Source: Promethearchaeota archaeon (GTDB lineage Archaea; Asgardarchaeota; Lokiarchaeia; Sigyniarchaeales; SOKP01). Taken from it: a stretch of 46,131 nucleotides of DNA. A program made the position numbers and the translations under genes. This document shows positions 1-8,249 of the stretch, piece by piece. Location of the stretch: contig JAHPZE010000032.1 of the NCBI GenBank assembly GCA_019058365.1, positions 1 to 46,131 of the forward strand, written 5' to 3'. How positions within the stretch are numbered: the first letter of the stretch is position 1; every line of letters begins with the position of its first letter. Below the pieces are notes generated by a model. That model was not told where the DNA came from and did no database searches. It was given only the letters and a program-made list of their open reading frames with translations.

Positions 1-118
1 TATAAAAAGTCAATGTTCAATAGGATTTAGAGATCTACTTCCTTTGGTACTGTTCCATTTTTATTTATTCTTTTTATGTAGATAATTAATAAATAAAAAA
101 AAATAATTTGTTATGGTA

Positions 119-1417
119 CTACTTTCGATAGACTCCATACTTATGAACAGCGTCAGTCATAGCTTGCACATTTTCGTGCCTAGCTTCATTTGGGATACCA
201 GAAACACCACCATCAACGAGATAACCTCCCCCTTCCATACATCCTTCAATACATTTCTTTACATATTCATCAACGGCTTTGGGGGGACCTCCTATCAAAA
301 GAGAAGCGGGAACATTACCTCTTATGCATACGTAGTCTCCCATCATCTCCTTAACTTTGATAATGTCTGTATCATGAAACCAGTATACGAGTTTTCCTTT
401 GTGTTTTTTCGCGAACTCCTCTAAAAATTCCAAACGATCGTTATATCTCCCTTCGAAAAATGGCATTGGAGTTATTCCTTTGGCGATTATACCCTCCATG
501 GTTTTGGTAAGTCCAGGCCAATAAAACTCCGCAAATTGATCGTTATTCATGAATCCGTCAGCACCTCGATTTAAGGGCACAAAAGATAGTGAAACTGTAT
601 TATCATCTGATGCTCCAGGCATACCGCTTAACGCATCTAGAGAATCCAATTGGGCTTTCGCTAGCAGATCACATACTTTTTTTAATTCCTCGGGATTTCT
701 ATACATGTCTAACATAATTCCGCGCATGCCTCTTAAATAAGCTGAAACCATATCAAATGGTGCTACTGCGGTAATACCCCTTCCAGCAATGGGATTCCCC
801 TTTTTTTTCATCGCATTATTATATTTTCTCGTGCCAAGAAATGTTCCTATCATTTTTAGTAGCGACTTTTTCAAAGTTTTAATCATTTTTTTTACATCTT
901 TATTCATAAAAAACATAATAGCTCCCATTCCTGAAAAATTAGTAGCGAGTAAAGTGGCAGGGGGAAATGATTGGAAAGCTCCTAAGGTTGCATTGTGGCG
1001 CGGTACGATGTTGCGAGTTAAATAACCAGTTAAATCTCCTATTAAATATTCATATTCTTCAGCAGCCATCCATTCTTTTTCTATGATCTGAAATGGTTGA
1101 TTATCTCCTAAGCGAAATTCTGGATCAGCAGCTCCAGCCCATTTCATAGTTCTATTTCCAACAAGATCAAAAATTCCTCCCATACCAGCAGATAAAATAT
1201 AAGGGTAAAGATCCCAATCATAGCGGCTAAAAACTTTTAGAGATGCCTTACCTACCTTTCTACCCTTATACATAACGTCTTTATGTGTCATTCCCTCTTG
1301 GAGTGCTGCGAAAAATACATCTGCGAAAGGAGTTATTGGAACACGGTCTGGTTCTTTTAATGCTATAGCGTCCTTAACCCTTTGGATCCTCTCTTCATAC
1401 TTTTCTTTTGGTTTCAT
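119..1417 (-). CDS. URO-D family methyltransferase-like protein (corrinoid system)
   Basis: A 432-residue uroporphyrinogen-decarboxylase-fold protein, longer than the usual 340-400. The TIM-barrel pattern runs throughout: N-terminal ALKEPDRVPITPF (19-31), and PFFEGRYNDRLEFL (319-332) where MtaA-type enzymes carry the zinc motif HxC. Here HxC is replaced by F-E, and the C-terminal zinc Cys is replaced by GGGYLVDGG (397-404), so classical Zn-thiol activation looks absent. The gene directly follows a corrinoid protein gene (6 bp gap). A GAGGT in the end of that gene serves as ribosome site. Known members move methyl groups between a substrate or thiol and a corrinoid protein; the substrate here cannot be read from sequence. 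True heme-pathway HemE is unlikely, given the corrinoid partner. Confidence 0.85.
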   Translation of the reverse strand: MKPKEKYEERIQRVKDAIALKEPDRVPITPFADVFFAALQEGMTHKDVMYKGRKVGKASLKVFSRYDWDLYPYILSAGMGGIFDLVGNRTMKWAGAADPEFRLGDNQPFQIIEKEWMAAEEYEYLIGDLTGYLTRNIVPRHNATLGAFQSFPPATLLATNFSGMGAIMFFMNKDVKKMIKTLKKSLLKMIGTFLGTRKYNNAMKKKGNPIAGRGITAVAPFDMVSAYLRGMRGIMLDMYRNPEELKKVCDLLAKAQLDSLDALSGMPGASDDNTVSLSFVPLNRGADGFMNNDQFAEFYWPGLTKTMEGIIAKGITPMPFFEGRYNDRLEFLEEFAKKHKGKLVYWFHDTDIIKVKEMMGDYVCIRGNVPASLLIGGPPKAVDEYVKKCIEGCMEGGGYLVDGGVSGIPNEARHENVQAMTDAVHKYGVYRK

Positions 1418-1423
1418 TTTTAT

Positions 1424-2053
1424 TTAAACCTCGATCCATTTAGTTGCTAAATTCACAGCATCAACAGCATTTTGTCCATATGCATCAGCACCGACATATT
1501 TAACAATTCTTTCATCAACAGTACCTCCTCCGATCATTATTTTTACACTATCTCTTAATCCTGCATCTTTTAGCTCATCAATGATTTCTTTCATCGAATC
1601 AAATGCAAGAGTTAAAAACCCACTCAAGGCTAATACTTTAGGTTTGAATTCCTTCAAGCTTTCTATAAATCTATCTGCGGGAACATCGATTCCCAAATCT
1701 AACACATCAAATCCATTAGCATCCAACATAAATTTAACAACATCTTTTCCAATATCGTGAATATCACCAGCTACTGTGCCTAATAACACTTTTCCTTTTT
1801 TTTTTTGGGAGTTTTGGGCTTCTTTTAATTTTGGACCTAATTCCTCAAAAACTTGGCGTAGGATTTCGCCAGACATGATAAGTTCGGGAATAAAATATTC
1901 TTTTTTACTGAATCTATCTCCGATGACTTTCATGGCTTTCTTGACATCATCCATTATTTCTAGTGGATCATCATTATTTTGAAGTCTTCCTTTTAATAAT
2001 TCTATAACTCTATTTTCATTAAGCTCAATAATTTCATCAATAAAATTTGACAT
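1424..2053 (-). CDS. Corrinoid (B12-binding) methyltransferase protein, MtaC/MtbC-like
   Basis: A 209-residue corrinoid protein with the two standard parts: an N-terminal four-helix cap (about 1-85, with YFIPELIMSGE at 53-63) and a Rossmann-like B12 domain. The cobalt-ligating signature DxHxxG is DIHDIG at 97-102 (His99), followed by S144/L147 in ALSGFLT and GGG at 175-177, all expected for base-off/His-on cobalamin binding. It should carry the methyl group for the URO-D protein encoded just downstream. The start is well supported by GGTGAT five bases before the ATG. A perfect palindrome lies 27 bp upstream, next to a divergent RHH-like regulator. Confidence 0.93.
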   Translation of the reverse strand: MSNFIDEIIELNENRVIELLKGRLQNNDDPLEIMDDVKKAMKVIGDRFSKKEYFIPELIMSGEILRQVFEELGPKLKEAQNSQKKKGKVLLGTVAGDIHDIGKDVVKFMLDANGFDVLDLGIDVPADRFIESLKEFKPKVLALSGFLTLAFDSMKEIIDELKDAGLRDSVKIMIGGGTVDERIVKYVGADAYGQNAVDAVNLATKWIEV

Positions 2054-2079
2054 AATATCACCTATTAATTGTGGTTGAC

Positions 2080-2104
2080 TTTGACAAGAAAAATTCTTGT
2101 CAAA
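2080..2104. promoter_or_regulatory. Perfect 11-bp inverted repeat, candidate operator 1
   Basis: TTTGACAAGAA (2080-2090) and its exact complement TTCTTGTCAAA (2094-2104) are separated by AAA. The site lies between the divergent corrinoid gene and the RHH-like regulator gene, 27 bp from the corrinoid start. The right arm plus flank (CTTGTCAAACTATGTA) recurs with one change at 2142-2157. Inference: binding site of the adjacent regulator. Confidence 0.65.
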
Positions 2105-2128
2105 CTATGTATCAGAAGAAAAGTTAAG

Positions 2129-2157
2129 CAAGTATTTAATACTTGTCATACTATGTA
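2129..2157. promoter_or_regulatory. Second palindrome and repeated half-site, candidate operator 2
   Basis: CAAGTAT (2129-2135), TTA, ATACTTG (2139-2145) is a perfect 7-bp inverted repeat that contains a TATA-like TATTTAATA. CTTGTCATACTATGTA (2142-2157) repeats the half-site and flank found at operator 1. The regulator start codon is 25 bp further on, so bound protein would probably control the regulator's own promoter. Confidence 0.55.
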
Positions 2158-2182
2158 ACACAAAATTCACCTAAATCAAATA

Positions 2183-2752
2183 ATGAAAGATAAAGAAGAA
2201 TTAAAGAAAAAACGTATTATGGGATTACGATTAAGTGAAAAACTTTATGAACTACTAGTACAAAAATCTGAGGAATTTAAAATGTCAAAAAGCGAGGTAT
2301 TAAGACTTTCATTTGAATTCTTCAAAACCAACACGGAATTGGTGAAAGATTATAACAGGGTAATTATACCTGCAACGTTACTTAATTCATTATTTGAAAT
2401 GGCGTCAATTGAAAAATTGGAAGAGATTGCTTTCATTAATGCAAAAATGATTGTAAATTATGGTAGGGTTATGTGCTTTGAAACTGGTCTAAAGTTTAAT
2501 ATAGAAAATTTTTTGAAATATGCAAGAAAGATGTTGTCCCGTAACAATCTTGGATTTTTTACCAAATTAAATTTTCGGATGGATAGTAATAAAAAAGTAC
2601 ATCTAATTGGATTGCACGATATTAATGAAAATTTCTCTCATTATTTGATATATTTTTTCAAGTACGTGATGAAAGCTTTTAGTTATAGTACTATAGAAGA
2701 GTCCTTCACTATTGGAGAAAAATTTATTGAGATTAAATTTAGACAGGTTTAA
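2183..2752 (+). CDS. Ribbon-helix-helix-like transcriptional regulator
   Basis: A 189-residue protein. Its N-terminus (about 8-48) reads like an RHH DNA-binding unit: a short strand RIMGLRLSEK followed by two helices with SKSEVLRLSFEFF. The remaining ~140 residues are unfamiliar and may sense a ligand or form dimers. It diverges from the corrinoid/URO-D pair, and the gap between them carries two palindromes sharing half-sites, so autoregulation plus control of the methyltransferase pair is the simplest reading. No Shine-Dalgarno site precedes the ATG, consistent with a leaderless message. The family is inferred from pattern only; the effector is unknown. Confidence 0.7.
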   Translation: MKDKEELKKKRIMGLRLSEKLYELLVQKSEEFKMSKSEVLRLSFEFFKTNTELVKDYNRVIIPATLLNSLFEMASIEKLEEIAFINAKMIVNYGRVMCFETGLKFNIENFLKYARKMLSRNNLGFFTKLNFRMDSNKKVHLIGLHDINENFSHYLIYFFKYVMKAFSYSTIEESFTIGEKFIEIKFRQV

Positions 2753-2767
2753 CGTTGTTTAATTTTG

Positions 2768-2790
2768 AATACTTTTTTCTTCCGAGTATT
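2768..2790. terminator. Hairpin between convergent genes
   Basis: AATACT (2768-2773) pairs with AGTATT (2785-2790) across an 11-base T-rich loop, with T-runs on both sides. It lies in the 43-bp space between convergent stop codons. Plausible bidirectional terminator, but the stem is short. Confidence 0.35.
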
Positions 2791-2795
2791 TTAAA

Positions 2796-3548
2796 TTAGT
2801 TTTTTCTGAAATAACAGATTAATCCTCCAAATTGTTTTACAGCTGTTCCCGCTTCAGATTCCTCTTTCACAATTTTTGTTTTAATCTCAAGATTTTCTGC
2901 GATTTGTAAGATTCGCTGTATTTTATTTCTATTTTTTGGATTCTTTTGATATTCTTCAGTTAGAATAATATAATTTGGTTTAGGTAAATTAGAATTTTTT
3001 TTAATCACTCTCATTTCATTTTCGATTTCTCTCCAAGTATAAAGGATTTTCGAGAATTTTTCATTTTTGTTAATAATTTCTTTCAATTCTTCTAAAATTA
3101 ACAATCCTTCTTGATTTGAAGTTTCATCAACGATATCTCTAAAATATTCTTGAGTTTTTAGGTAATAGACATCCTTTTGAGTTTTCGCTTGATTAGCTAT
3201 GATTTTAGAAAAAACAACCTGTCTATCTCCTTTCTTTAATAGCCATGAATGATGTTTATTAACGTGATTAAGAAACTCATCTGAATATTCATCTTTCGGT
3301 GGGGAGAGTAGTATTACGCTTCTGATACCTTCTTTAATTATAGGTCTTAAAGTATTAATGATTTCCTCATGAAAATGATACAATTGCTTTTTATTTTGAC
3401 TTTTTCTCTTCCTTCCACGTTTTATCCTTTTGCGAAACTTAATATTTTCACTATATATTTTCCAAAAAACAGCATCATTATCATGGAGACCAATAAGTAT
3501 GGCTATTTGATGACCACGTTTTACATGCTTTTTTCTTTTTTTGACCAT
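2796..3548 (-). CDS. eRF1/Pelota/Vms1-family-like protein without the N-terminal domain
   Basis: A 250-residue protein that I place in the eRF1/Pelota superfamily. HQIAILIGLHDNDAVFWKIY (13-32) resembles the opening strand of the central domain. KRGRKRKSQNKKQLYHFHEE sits where eRF1 has GRGGQSxxRFxxxRxE. The last part (about 190-250) resembles domain 3: a strand PNYIILTEEYQKN, then ESEAGTAVKQFGGLICYFR, close to the eRF1 ending S-x-x-G-x-x-x-x-x-F-GGI-x-A-x-LR. The decoding (NIKS) domain is absent and the catalytic GGQ is not canonical. It is probably ribosome-associated (rescue or quality control), by analogy with Vms1/VLRF1. It lies 35 bp downstream of the cDPG-synthetase-like gene on the same strand. 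Confidence 0.6.
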   Translation of the reverse strand: MVKKRKKHVKRGHQIAILIGLHDNDAVFWKIYSENIKFRKRIKRGRKRKSQNKKQLYHFHEEIINTLRPIIKEGIRSVILLSPPKDEYSDEFLNHVNKHHSWLLKKGDRQVVFSKIIANQAKTQKDVYYLKTQEYFRDIVDETSNQEGLLILEELKEIINKNEKFSKILYTWREIENEMRVIKKNSNLPKPNYIILTEEYQKNPKNRNKIQRILQIAENLEIKTKIVKEESEAGTAVKQFGGLICYFRKN

Positions 3549-3583
3549 GATAGAATATAAAAATTAGAAAGATAAAAAGAAAT

Positions 3584-4918
3584 TTAGAGATTTTTCTTAA
3601 TAAAATCATCAAGAACTTCTTCTATAGTTGGACTTCCAATTGACTCGATATCATATGAAACTTTTACAATTGGTTTGTTAGTTTTGATTAATTTCGTTAG
3701 ATCTATTGGGCTTCCATTTAATATAATATCTGCTTTTACATTGTTAAGAGTTTTTTCTAAATCTTCTATTTGTTGGTCAGTGTAACCCATAGCAGGTACA
3801 ATTTGTGTAATGTGAGGGAAATCTTCGAATATTTCTTTCATAGAACCCACTAAAGCTTTTCTAGGATCTACAATCTTTGCTTCAGCATTCTTAGCAGCAA
3901 CATATGCTGCTCCAATAGACATCCCTCCATGAGTTAAAGTAGGACCATCCTCTACGACTACAACCTTCTTTCCCTTAAGTTTTAATGGATCTTCTGCTTT
4001 AACCACTGAATTTGTATAAATTTTTACTGCTTTTGGATTTAATTCATTAAGGTTTTTTTCCACGATTTTAACGTCTTCTGGTTTCGCACTGTTCATTTTA
4101 TTTATTACGAAAACATCTGCATACCTAGCATTCACTTCTCCAGGATAGTATTTATTCTCATGTCCAGGTCTTAAAGGATCTACCACAACAAAAAGTAAAT
4201 CTGTAATATAGAAAGAAATTTCATTATTTCCTCCATCAAAAATTATTACATCTGCTTCCTTCTCAGCTTCTCTAATAATTTTCTCGTAATCGACTCCAGA
4301 ATAAATCACCAAGCCTTGTCTAATATAAGGTTCATACTCTTCCCGTTCTTCAATAGTGCAATCATATTTATCTAGATCTTCATATTTCTCAAATCTCATG
4401 ACATTTTGTTGGACCAAATCACCATAGGGCATTGGTTCACGAATTGCTACAACTTTATATCCCTTACTCTGTAAATACCGATATGTAGCTCGAGAAACCT
4501 GACTTTTACCACATCCAGTTCTTACTGCACAGATTGCAACTACGGGTTTATTAGATTTAAGTTGAGTAAATCTACCAGAAATTAATCGATAATCAGCACC
4601 TGCTGCAAGAGCTCTTGAGGCTTTATGCATTACTTCTTCATGAGAAACGTCCGAATAAGCAAAAACCACTTCATCAACATTATGTTCTCTAATTAAATCT
4701 TCTAATAAATCTTCAGATACCATTGGAATTCCACGGGGATATAATTTTCCTGCCAACTCAGCGGGAAATTTCCTTTCAGTTTCATCAGTAGTGCCTACAT
4801 TTTGTTCTCCAGCAATAGTGAATGCTATTACATCATATTCTTCATTGTCTCTAAATACTGTGTTAAAGACGTGAAAATCATAACCTAATGCTCCAATGAT
4901 AATAACTTTTTTTCTCAT
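3584..4918 (-). CDS. Cyclic 2,3-diphosphoglycerate synthetase-like P-loop protein
   Basis: A 444-residue protein resembling archaeal cDPGS (about 460 residues in Methanothermus). A Rossmann-like N-terminal part (KKVIIIGALGYDFH, 3-16) is followed by a P-loop NTPase domain with AVRTGCGKSQVSR (131-143) and DVIIFDGGNNE, a Walker-B-like stretch. The C-terminal part contains GPTLTHGGMSIGAAYVAA, typical of the family. cDPGS makes the cyclic compatible solute cDPG from 2,3-DPG with ATP. Many archaeal relatives are annotated only as GTPases, so the exact substrate is open. The start is the first ATG, with a weak AAGGT upstream. The release-factor-like gene follows on the same strand. Confidence 0.75.
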   Translation of the reverse strand: MRKKVIIIGALGYDFHVFNTVFRDNEEYDVIAFTIAGEQNVGTTDETERKFPAELAGKLYPRGIPMVSEDLLEDLIREHNVDEVVFAYSDVSHEEVMHKASRALAAGADYRLISGRFTQLKSNKPVVAICAVRTGCGKSQVSRATYRYLQSKGYKVVAIREPMPYGDLVQQNVMRFEKYEDLDKYDCTIEEREEYEPYIRQGLVIYSGVDYEKIIREAEKEADVIIFDGGNNEISFYITDLLFVVVDPLRPGHENKYYPGEVNARYADVFVINKMNSAKPEDVKIVEKNLNELNPKAVKIYTNSVVKAEDPLKLKGKKVVVVEDGPTLTHGGMSIGAAYVAAKNAEAKIVDPRKALVGSMKEIFEDFPHITQIVPAMGYTDQQIEDLEKTLNNVKADIILNGSPIDLTKLIKTNKPIVKVSYDIESIGSPTIEEVLDDFIKKNL

Positions 4919-5232
4919 ATAAAGAGACCTTCAAATAACAATCTTTAATTGTTCATCATAATTAATTTGAGGGTAATTATTAAGATTATTAATTCTATGA
5001 GGGGAACGATAACCCACCCTCTATATGTAACTTTTTCGAAGAAAATGAAAATAAATAGTCCACAAGAAGGAAAAAAAAGTAAGGATTAAGAAATGCTGAA
5101 AATGATATCATTCATTTTCTTTTAAAATTTTATTGTGGGGTTCTATCGCTTAAATTACTTTCTGCATTAATTGATGCCTTTCAATACTTATAGTTTTCCC
5201 CGCACCCATTTATCTAAGAAGGAAATAAAAAG
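4919..5232. other. Gene-free stretch with a decayed gene fragment
   Basis: No intact gene is visible. The right half (about 5075-5165) resembles the 3' end and downstream flank of the large hydrolase gene at 11065-13428 (listed separately). The left half should hold the promoter of the minus-strand cDPGS-like gene, but I see no clear operator there. Confidence 0.5.
5075..5165 (-). pseudogene. Decayed copy of the 3' end of a hydrolase/START-like gene
   Basis: GAAATGCTGAAAA (5091-5103) and CATTTTCTTTTAAAATTTTATTG (about 5115-5137, nearly unbroken) match the end and downstream flank of the gene ending at 11065. Read on the minus strand the copy gives NKILKENE-stop, compared with NKILKEKE-stop in the intact gene. 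Similarity also runs about 25 bp past the stop codon, so this looks like a piece of a duplicated gene end rather than chance. Upstream of it the frame is lost. Confidence 0.55.
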
Positions 5233-6045
5233 TTAATTCTTGTTTACATAATCCAGAAAAGCTTTTACGACCATGTGAAATTTGGGATCTGCAACAACAG
5301 TAATATGGTCTTTTCCTTCTATTTGGAAATGACAAGAACCTGGTACTAATTGAGCTCCTGTGGATTTACTTCTTTTAATAATATCGTCATCAGATCCAAA
5401 AACTGTCATGACTGGTATATTGACTTTTTTAAGAGCTTCTTTCCTTTTAGGATCAGTTGGGAGTATGCCATCCGGACGTTGAATATCCCCCTCTAATACA
5501 TAAACTAAAGCTTCAAGATCTTGTAAGTGAGAATCAGCATAATCTGAAATTACTTTTCGGAATCTTAAAGCAGCTTTATTTTTAATATCATCAAGATTTG
5601 CTTTTTTCAGACCCTTTATCAATTTTTTCATCATTACTTTAGCAATGAATTTTGTACTTTTTTTGGGATAATAGAGTGGGAATCCTCCAATAATAGCACT
5701 TATAAAGCGTTCTTGCTTTTGAAGTAAAATATCTGTAGTTATTCTTGCCCCCATAGAATACCCGAAAAAATTAGCCTTCTTAATAGATAAATGATCAAGT
5801 AATTTAACGATATCTTCATTTATCTTTTCTCCATATTGAGCAGCATCTTTAGGTTTATCACTTTTCCCGTGCCCACGACAATCTACAAGTATCAATTTAT
5901 AATCATCCTTGAGAACATCTACCCAATTAGTAGCTTTCCAATTAGCTTCGATATTTGCAGCAAACCCATGAATCATTATCACAGGTGGCCCTTCTCCTTC
6001 AATTTCATAATAAATTTTAACTCCTTCATTATCAAAAATTGGCAT
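5233..6045 (-). CDS. Alpha/beta hydrolase
   Basis: A 270-residue alpha/beta-hydrolase fold protein of normal length. Oxyanion motif HGFAANIEANW starts at 26; the nucleophile elbow is GYSMGAR with Ser97; the acid is one of the Asps in FGSDDD (219-221); the catalytic His is probably H247 in GKDHITVV. DCRGHGKSDKP (55-65) is the usual loop after strand 4. No signal peptide, so cytoplasmic. Start supported by GAGGA ten bases upstream. The substrate is unknown; esterase or C-C hydrolase are both possible. It appears to be monocistronic. Confidence 0.88.
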   Translation of the reverse strand: MPIFDNEGVKIYYEIEGEGPPVIMIHGFAANIEANWKATNWVDVLKDDYKLILVDCRGHGKSDKPKDAAQYGEKINEDIVKLLDHLSIKKANFFGYSMGARITTDILLQKQERFISAIIGGFPLYYPKKSTKFIAKVMMKKLIKGLKKANLDDIKNKAALRFRKVISDYADSHLQDLEALVYVLEGDIQRPDGILPTDPKRKEALKKVNIPVMTVFGSDDDIIKRSKSTGAQLVPGSCHFQIEGKDHITVVADPKFHMVVKAFLDYVNKN

Positions 6046-6381
6046 TGTTATTAATCCTCACAAATTTTTTGATTAAACATTTATATTATTTTTATTTTCA
6101 TGTCCTATTCTATGTATTACTATATTTAAAAGATTTTAGCTTCAATTTATATAACTTAGTTAGGCATACATTTAAGAATCATTTTTTTTCCTCATCAAGT
6201 TACCAATTTGTTGAGATAACCCTAGCTCATTTCTTGCTCCATAAATTAATTAAACAAAACAATATCCAAATCCTCTATAAGAATTATTGAGGATTGGAGA
6301 AATCAAACAAAATATTAATATATAAAAAAAAAGATATTATTAATCAAATTAACAAAAGAAAATGTTTATAGGAGTAGTTTC
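6046..6381. promoter_or_regulatory. Divergent promoter region of hydrolase and URO-D/corrinoid island
   Basis: There is no convincing gene in these 336 bp. An inverted repeat AATCCTC (6269-6275) and GAGGATT (6289-6295) with a 13-base spacer lies about 90 bp before the URO-D start and is a weak operator candidate. AGGAG at 6371-6375 is the ribosome site for the ATG at 6382. The region is AT-rich, unlike the genes that follow. Confidence 0.4.
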
Positions 6382-7578
6382 ATGCCAAATTTAATAATTA
6401 CCATACTGAAAGCTTTAATTAAAGGCAAATTTGGTATCGGTAAGCTTAGTGGGCTAGAGCGCTATATGCTAGCCCAATTTAGTCTCCCAGACCGAATACC
6501 AACAATGTTGGCAGCCACAAATATCGAACCATTTATGTTGGACCCAAGATATAACTGGAAATTAACAGTAGAAAGGATTGAAGCAAATCTTGAGTTAGCT
6601 GACCTGGTTTGTAAACGTTTTGATTGTGATATGATTATGGTGCCAATATGGCAAGGTCTGATGATAATGGGCGTATCTGAATTGGGTACAGAATTCAAAA
6701 TCTCCGAAGAACGGGTACCTTACTCAGTTGGCTATCCAATTCAGAGTAAAGAAGATATACAAAAGATTAAACTTCCAGAGGAAGCTACAGGCCATCTCAA
6801 AATGTATTTTGATACGCTTTTGGAGGTACAAGAACGCCATCCTGAGTTGATTCTACCAATAACTCTAGATGGTCCTTGGGATCTGGCAATGTTGCTGAGA
6901 GGAGATGATAAACTCCCCTTAGACATGCGTCTTCACAAGGATTATGTTGAAACGGATGATCCAATTAAGAAAGAAAAAATTAGAAAACGGGGGGATCCGG
7001 ATATGTATCCTGCAATTATGGAGTTGACCACCCAGGTAGCGATCCGGATGTATGACCTGGCATCTAAATACGGAGTATCACTCCTCGGTGCATCATTGAC
7101 GGATCAATATGCAGCCAGCCCGATTATGGGACGTGAGGATTATGTTAAATATGTATTGCCCTATATAGAAAGAGTCTGGCGGCATCAAAAGAAGAAACTA
7201 ATGATTGTGTATCCTTGCAATTCTCCTATGGTAATGCGGAAAATCCTCGAGACCGAACCAGCTGGTCTCAATCATCAGATTATGTGGTCAAACTATATTT
7301 TCCCGACCACACCTGAAGGTATCTCTTTACCAGAGTATGACCACCCAGCATTTGAGCTTGCCAAAGAGTACAAGAAGAATTTTATATATATGATTCATGG
7401 TAAGTTCCTGAGAGATGCCATCGAAAAGGAAATCGAAGCCCTAGTTAAGCGGGTATGCACATTGGCTACAAAAATGCGAACGTCTCTTACAATTGCGCTT
7501 ACCGCTGTACCGCCAGGGACGGATTTGGAAAAACTAAACTACTTATTCAAGAGGGTACAAGAATATGGAAAATACTAA
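6382..7578 (+). CDS. URO-D family protein, second methyltransferase module
   Basis: A 398-residue URO-D superfamily protein. Recognisable features are the N-terminal LSLPDRIP-like turn (FSLPDRIPTM, 33-42), the barrel strand LPITLDGPWDLAMLLRG (158-173) and ASPIMGREDYVKYVLPY (245-261). At the usual HxC zinc site it reads MIVYPCNSP (274-282), so Cys279 remains but His is replaced by Tyr. It has 34 fewer residues than the protein encoded at 119-1417 and a different sequence type. Its stop overlaps the start of a corrinoid protein by 14 bp, which implies translational coupling and a shared complex. Base composition is clearly more GC-rich than the surroundings, suggesting acquisition from another lineage. 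The methyl donor is unknown. Confidence 0.85.
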   Translation: MPNLIITILKALIKGKFGIGKLSGLERYMLAQFSLPDRIPTMLAATNIEPFMLDPRYNWKLTVERIEANLELADLVCKRFDCDMIMVPIWQGLMIMGVSELGTEFKISEERVPYSVGYPIQSKEDIQKIKLPEEATGHLKMYFDTLLEVQERHPELILPITLDGPWDLAMLLRGDDKLPLDMRLHKDYVETDDPIKKEKIRKRGDPDMYPAIMELTTQVAIRMYDLASKYGVSLLGASLTDQYAASPIMGREDYVKYVLPYIERVWRHQKKKLMIVYPCNSPMVMRKILETEPAGLNHQIMWSNYIFPTTPEGISLPEYDHPAFELAKEYKKNFIYMIHGKFLRDAIEKEIEALVKRVCTLATKMRTSLTIALTAVPPGTDLEKLNYLFKRVQEYGKY

Positions 7579-8206
7579 TATATTTATTTCAATTACTGAA
7601 GCCGTTCGTGATGGAGATTCATATGATATTGCAGAACTGGTTCAATCCAGTCTGGATTCTGGTAATGATCCTTACAAGGTATTCAACGCTATGATCGTTG
7701 GGCTTGAAAAATGTGGAAAGTTATTCGAGGAGAGGGAGTTCTTCCTCCCCGATTTGATAATGGCAGGTGAAGCGTTTACTACAGGTATGGAAGTAGTGGA
7801 ACCGCATCTGGCACAAACCTCAATAGGGCAAGCTGGCAAGGTACTTTTAGGCACAGTTGCTGGTGATGTGCATGATATCGGTAAAAATCTAGTTGGTTTT
7901 CTACTGAAAAGTGCTGGATTCCAAGTCATCGACATTGGGACGGATAACGACACTGATAAATTTACACGGGCGGTTAAAGAACATCAACCTGATGTCTTAG
8001 GCATGTCCGCCTTACTGACCACCACCATGTTGGGGATGGAAGATGTCATTAAAACCATGGATAAAGGTGGGTTACGTAAGAAAACCAAGGTAATAATTGG
8101 TGGTGGGCCGGTTTCAAAACGCTTTGCCAAAGAGATTGGTGCCGATGCTTATGCCTCTGATGCCGTGGAAGGGGTTAAGAAAATCAAGGAACTAATTGGG
8201 CGCTGA
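7565..8206 (+). CDS. Corrinoid (B12-binding) methyltransferase protein
   Basis: A 213-residue corrinoid carrier protein with the same two-part architecture as the one encoded at 1424-2053. Helical cap about 1-85 (FFLPDLIMAGEAF, 59-71) and cobalamin domain with DVHDIG at 101-106 (cobalt ligand His103), S148 in GMSAL, and GGG at 179-181. The start overlaps the URO-D gene by 14 bp, with GAGGGT nine bases upstream inside that gene. The two proteins should form one methyltransferase/carrier pair. GC-richer codon use matches the upstream partner rather than the neighbourhood. Confidence 0.93.
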   Translation: MENTNIFISITEAVRDGDSYDIAELVQSSLDSGNDPYKVFNAMIVGLEKCGKLFEEREFFLPDLIMAGEAFTTGMEVVEPHLAQTSIGQAGKVLLGTVAGDVHDIGKNLVGFLLKSAGFQVIDIGTDNDTDKFTRAVKEHQPDVLGMSALLTTTMLGMEDVIKTMDKGGLRKKTKVIIGGGPVSKRFAKEIGADAYASDAVEGVKKIKELIGR

Positions 8207-8249
8207 ATTTATTTCTTACAATATCACTGTAAATATGCAGGAAATATAA

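Noticed and set aside
113..424. Plus-strand open frame of 103 codons inside the first URO-D gene
   Set aside because: It is the complement of a well-supported minus-strand gene, and its residue composition is not protein-like.
2183..2752. Possibility that the RHH-like protein is an antitoxin of a toxin-antitoxin pair
   Set aside because: No small toxin gene is adjacent and the protein has a ~140-residue extra domain; regulation of the divergent corrinoid genes is simpler.
6039..6290. Plus-strand frame of 83 codons between the hydrolase and the second URO-D gene
   Set aside because: Almost only Phe, Tyr, Leu and Ser from AT-rich DNA, with no ribosome site and no family pattern.
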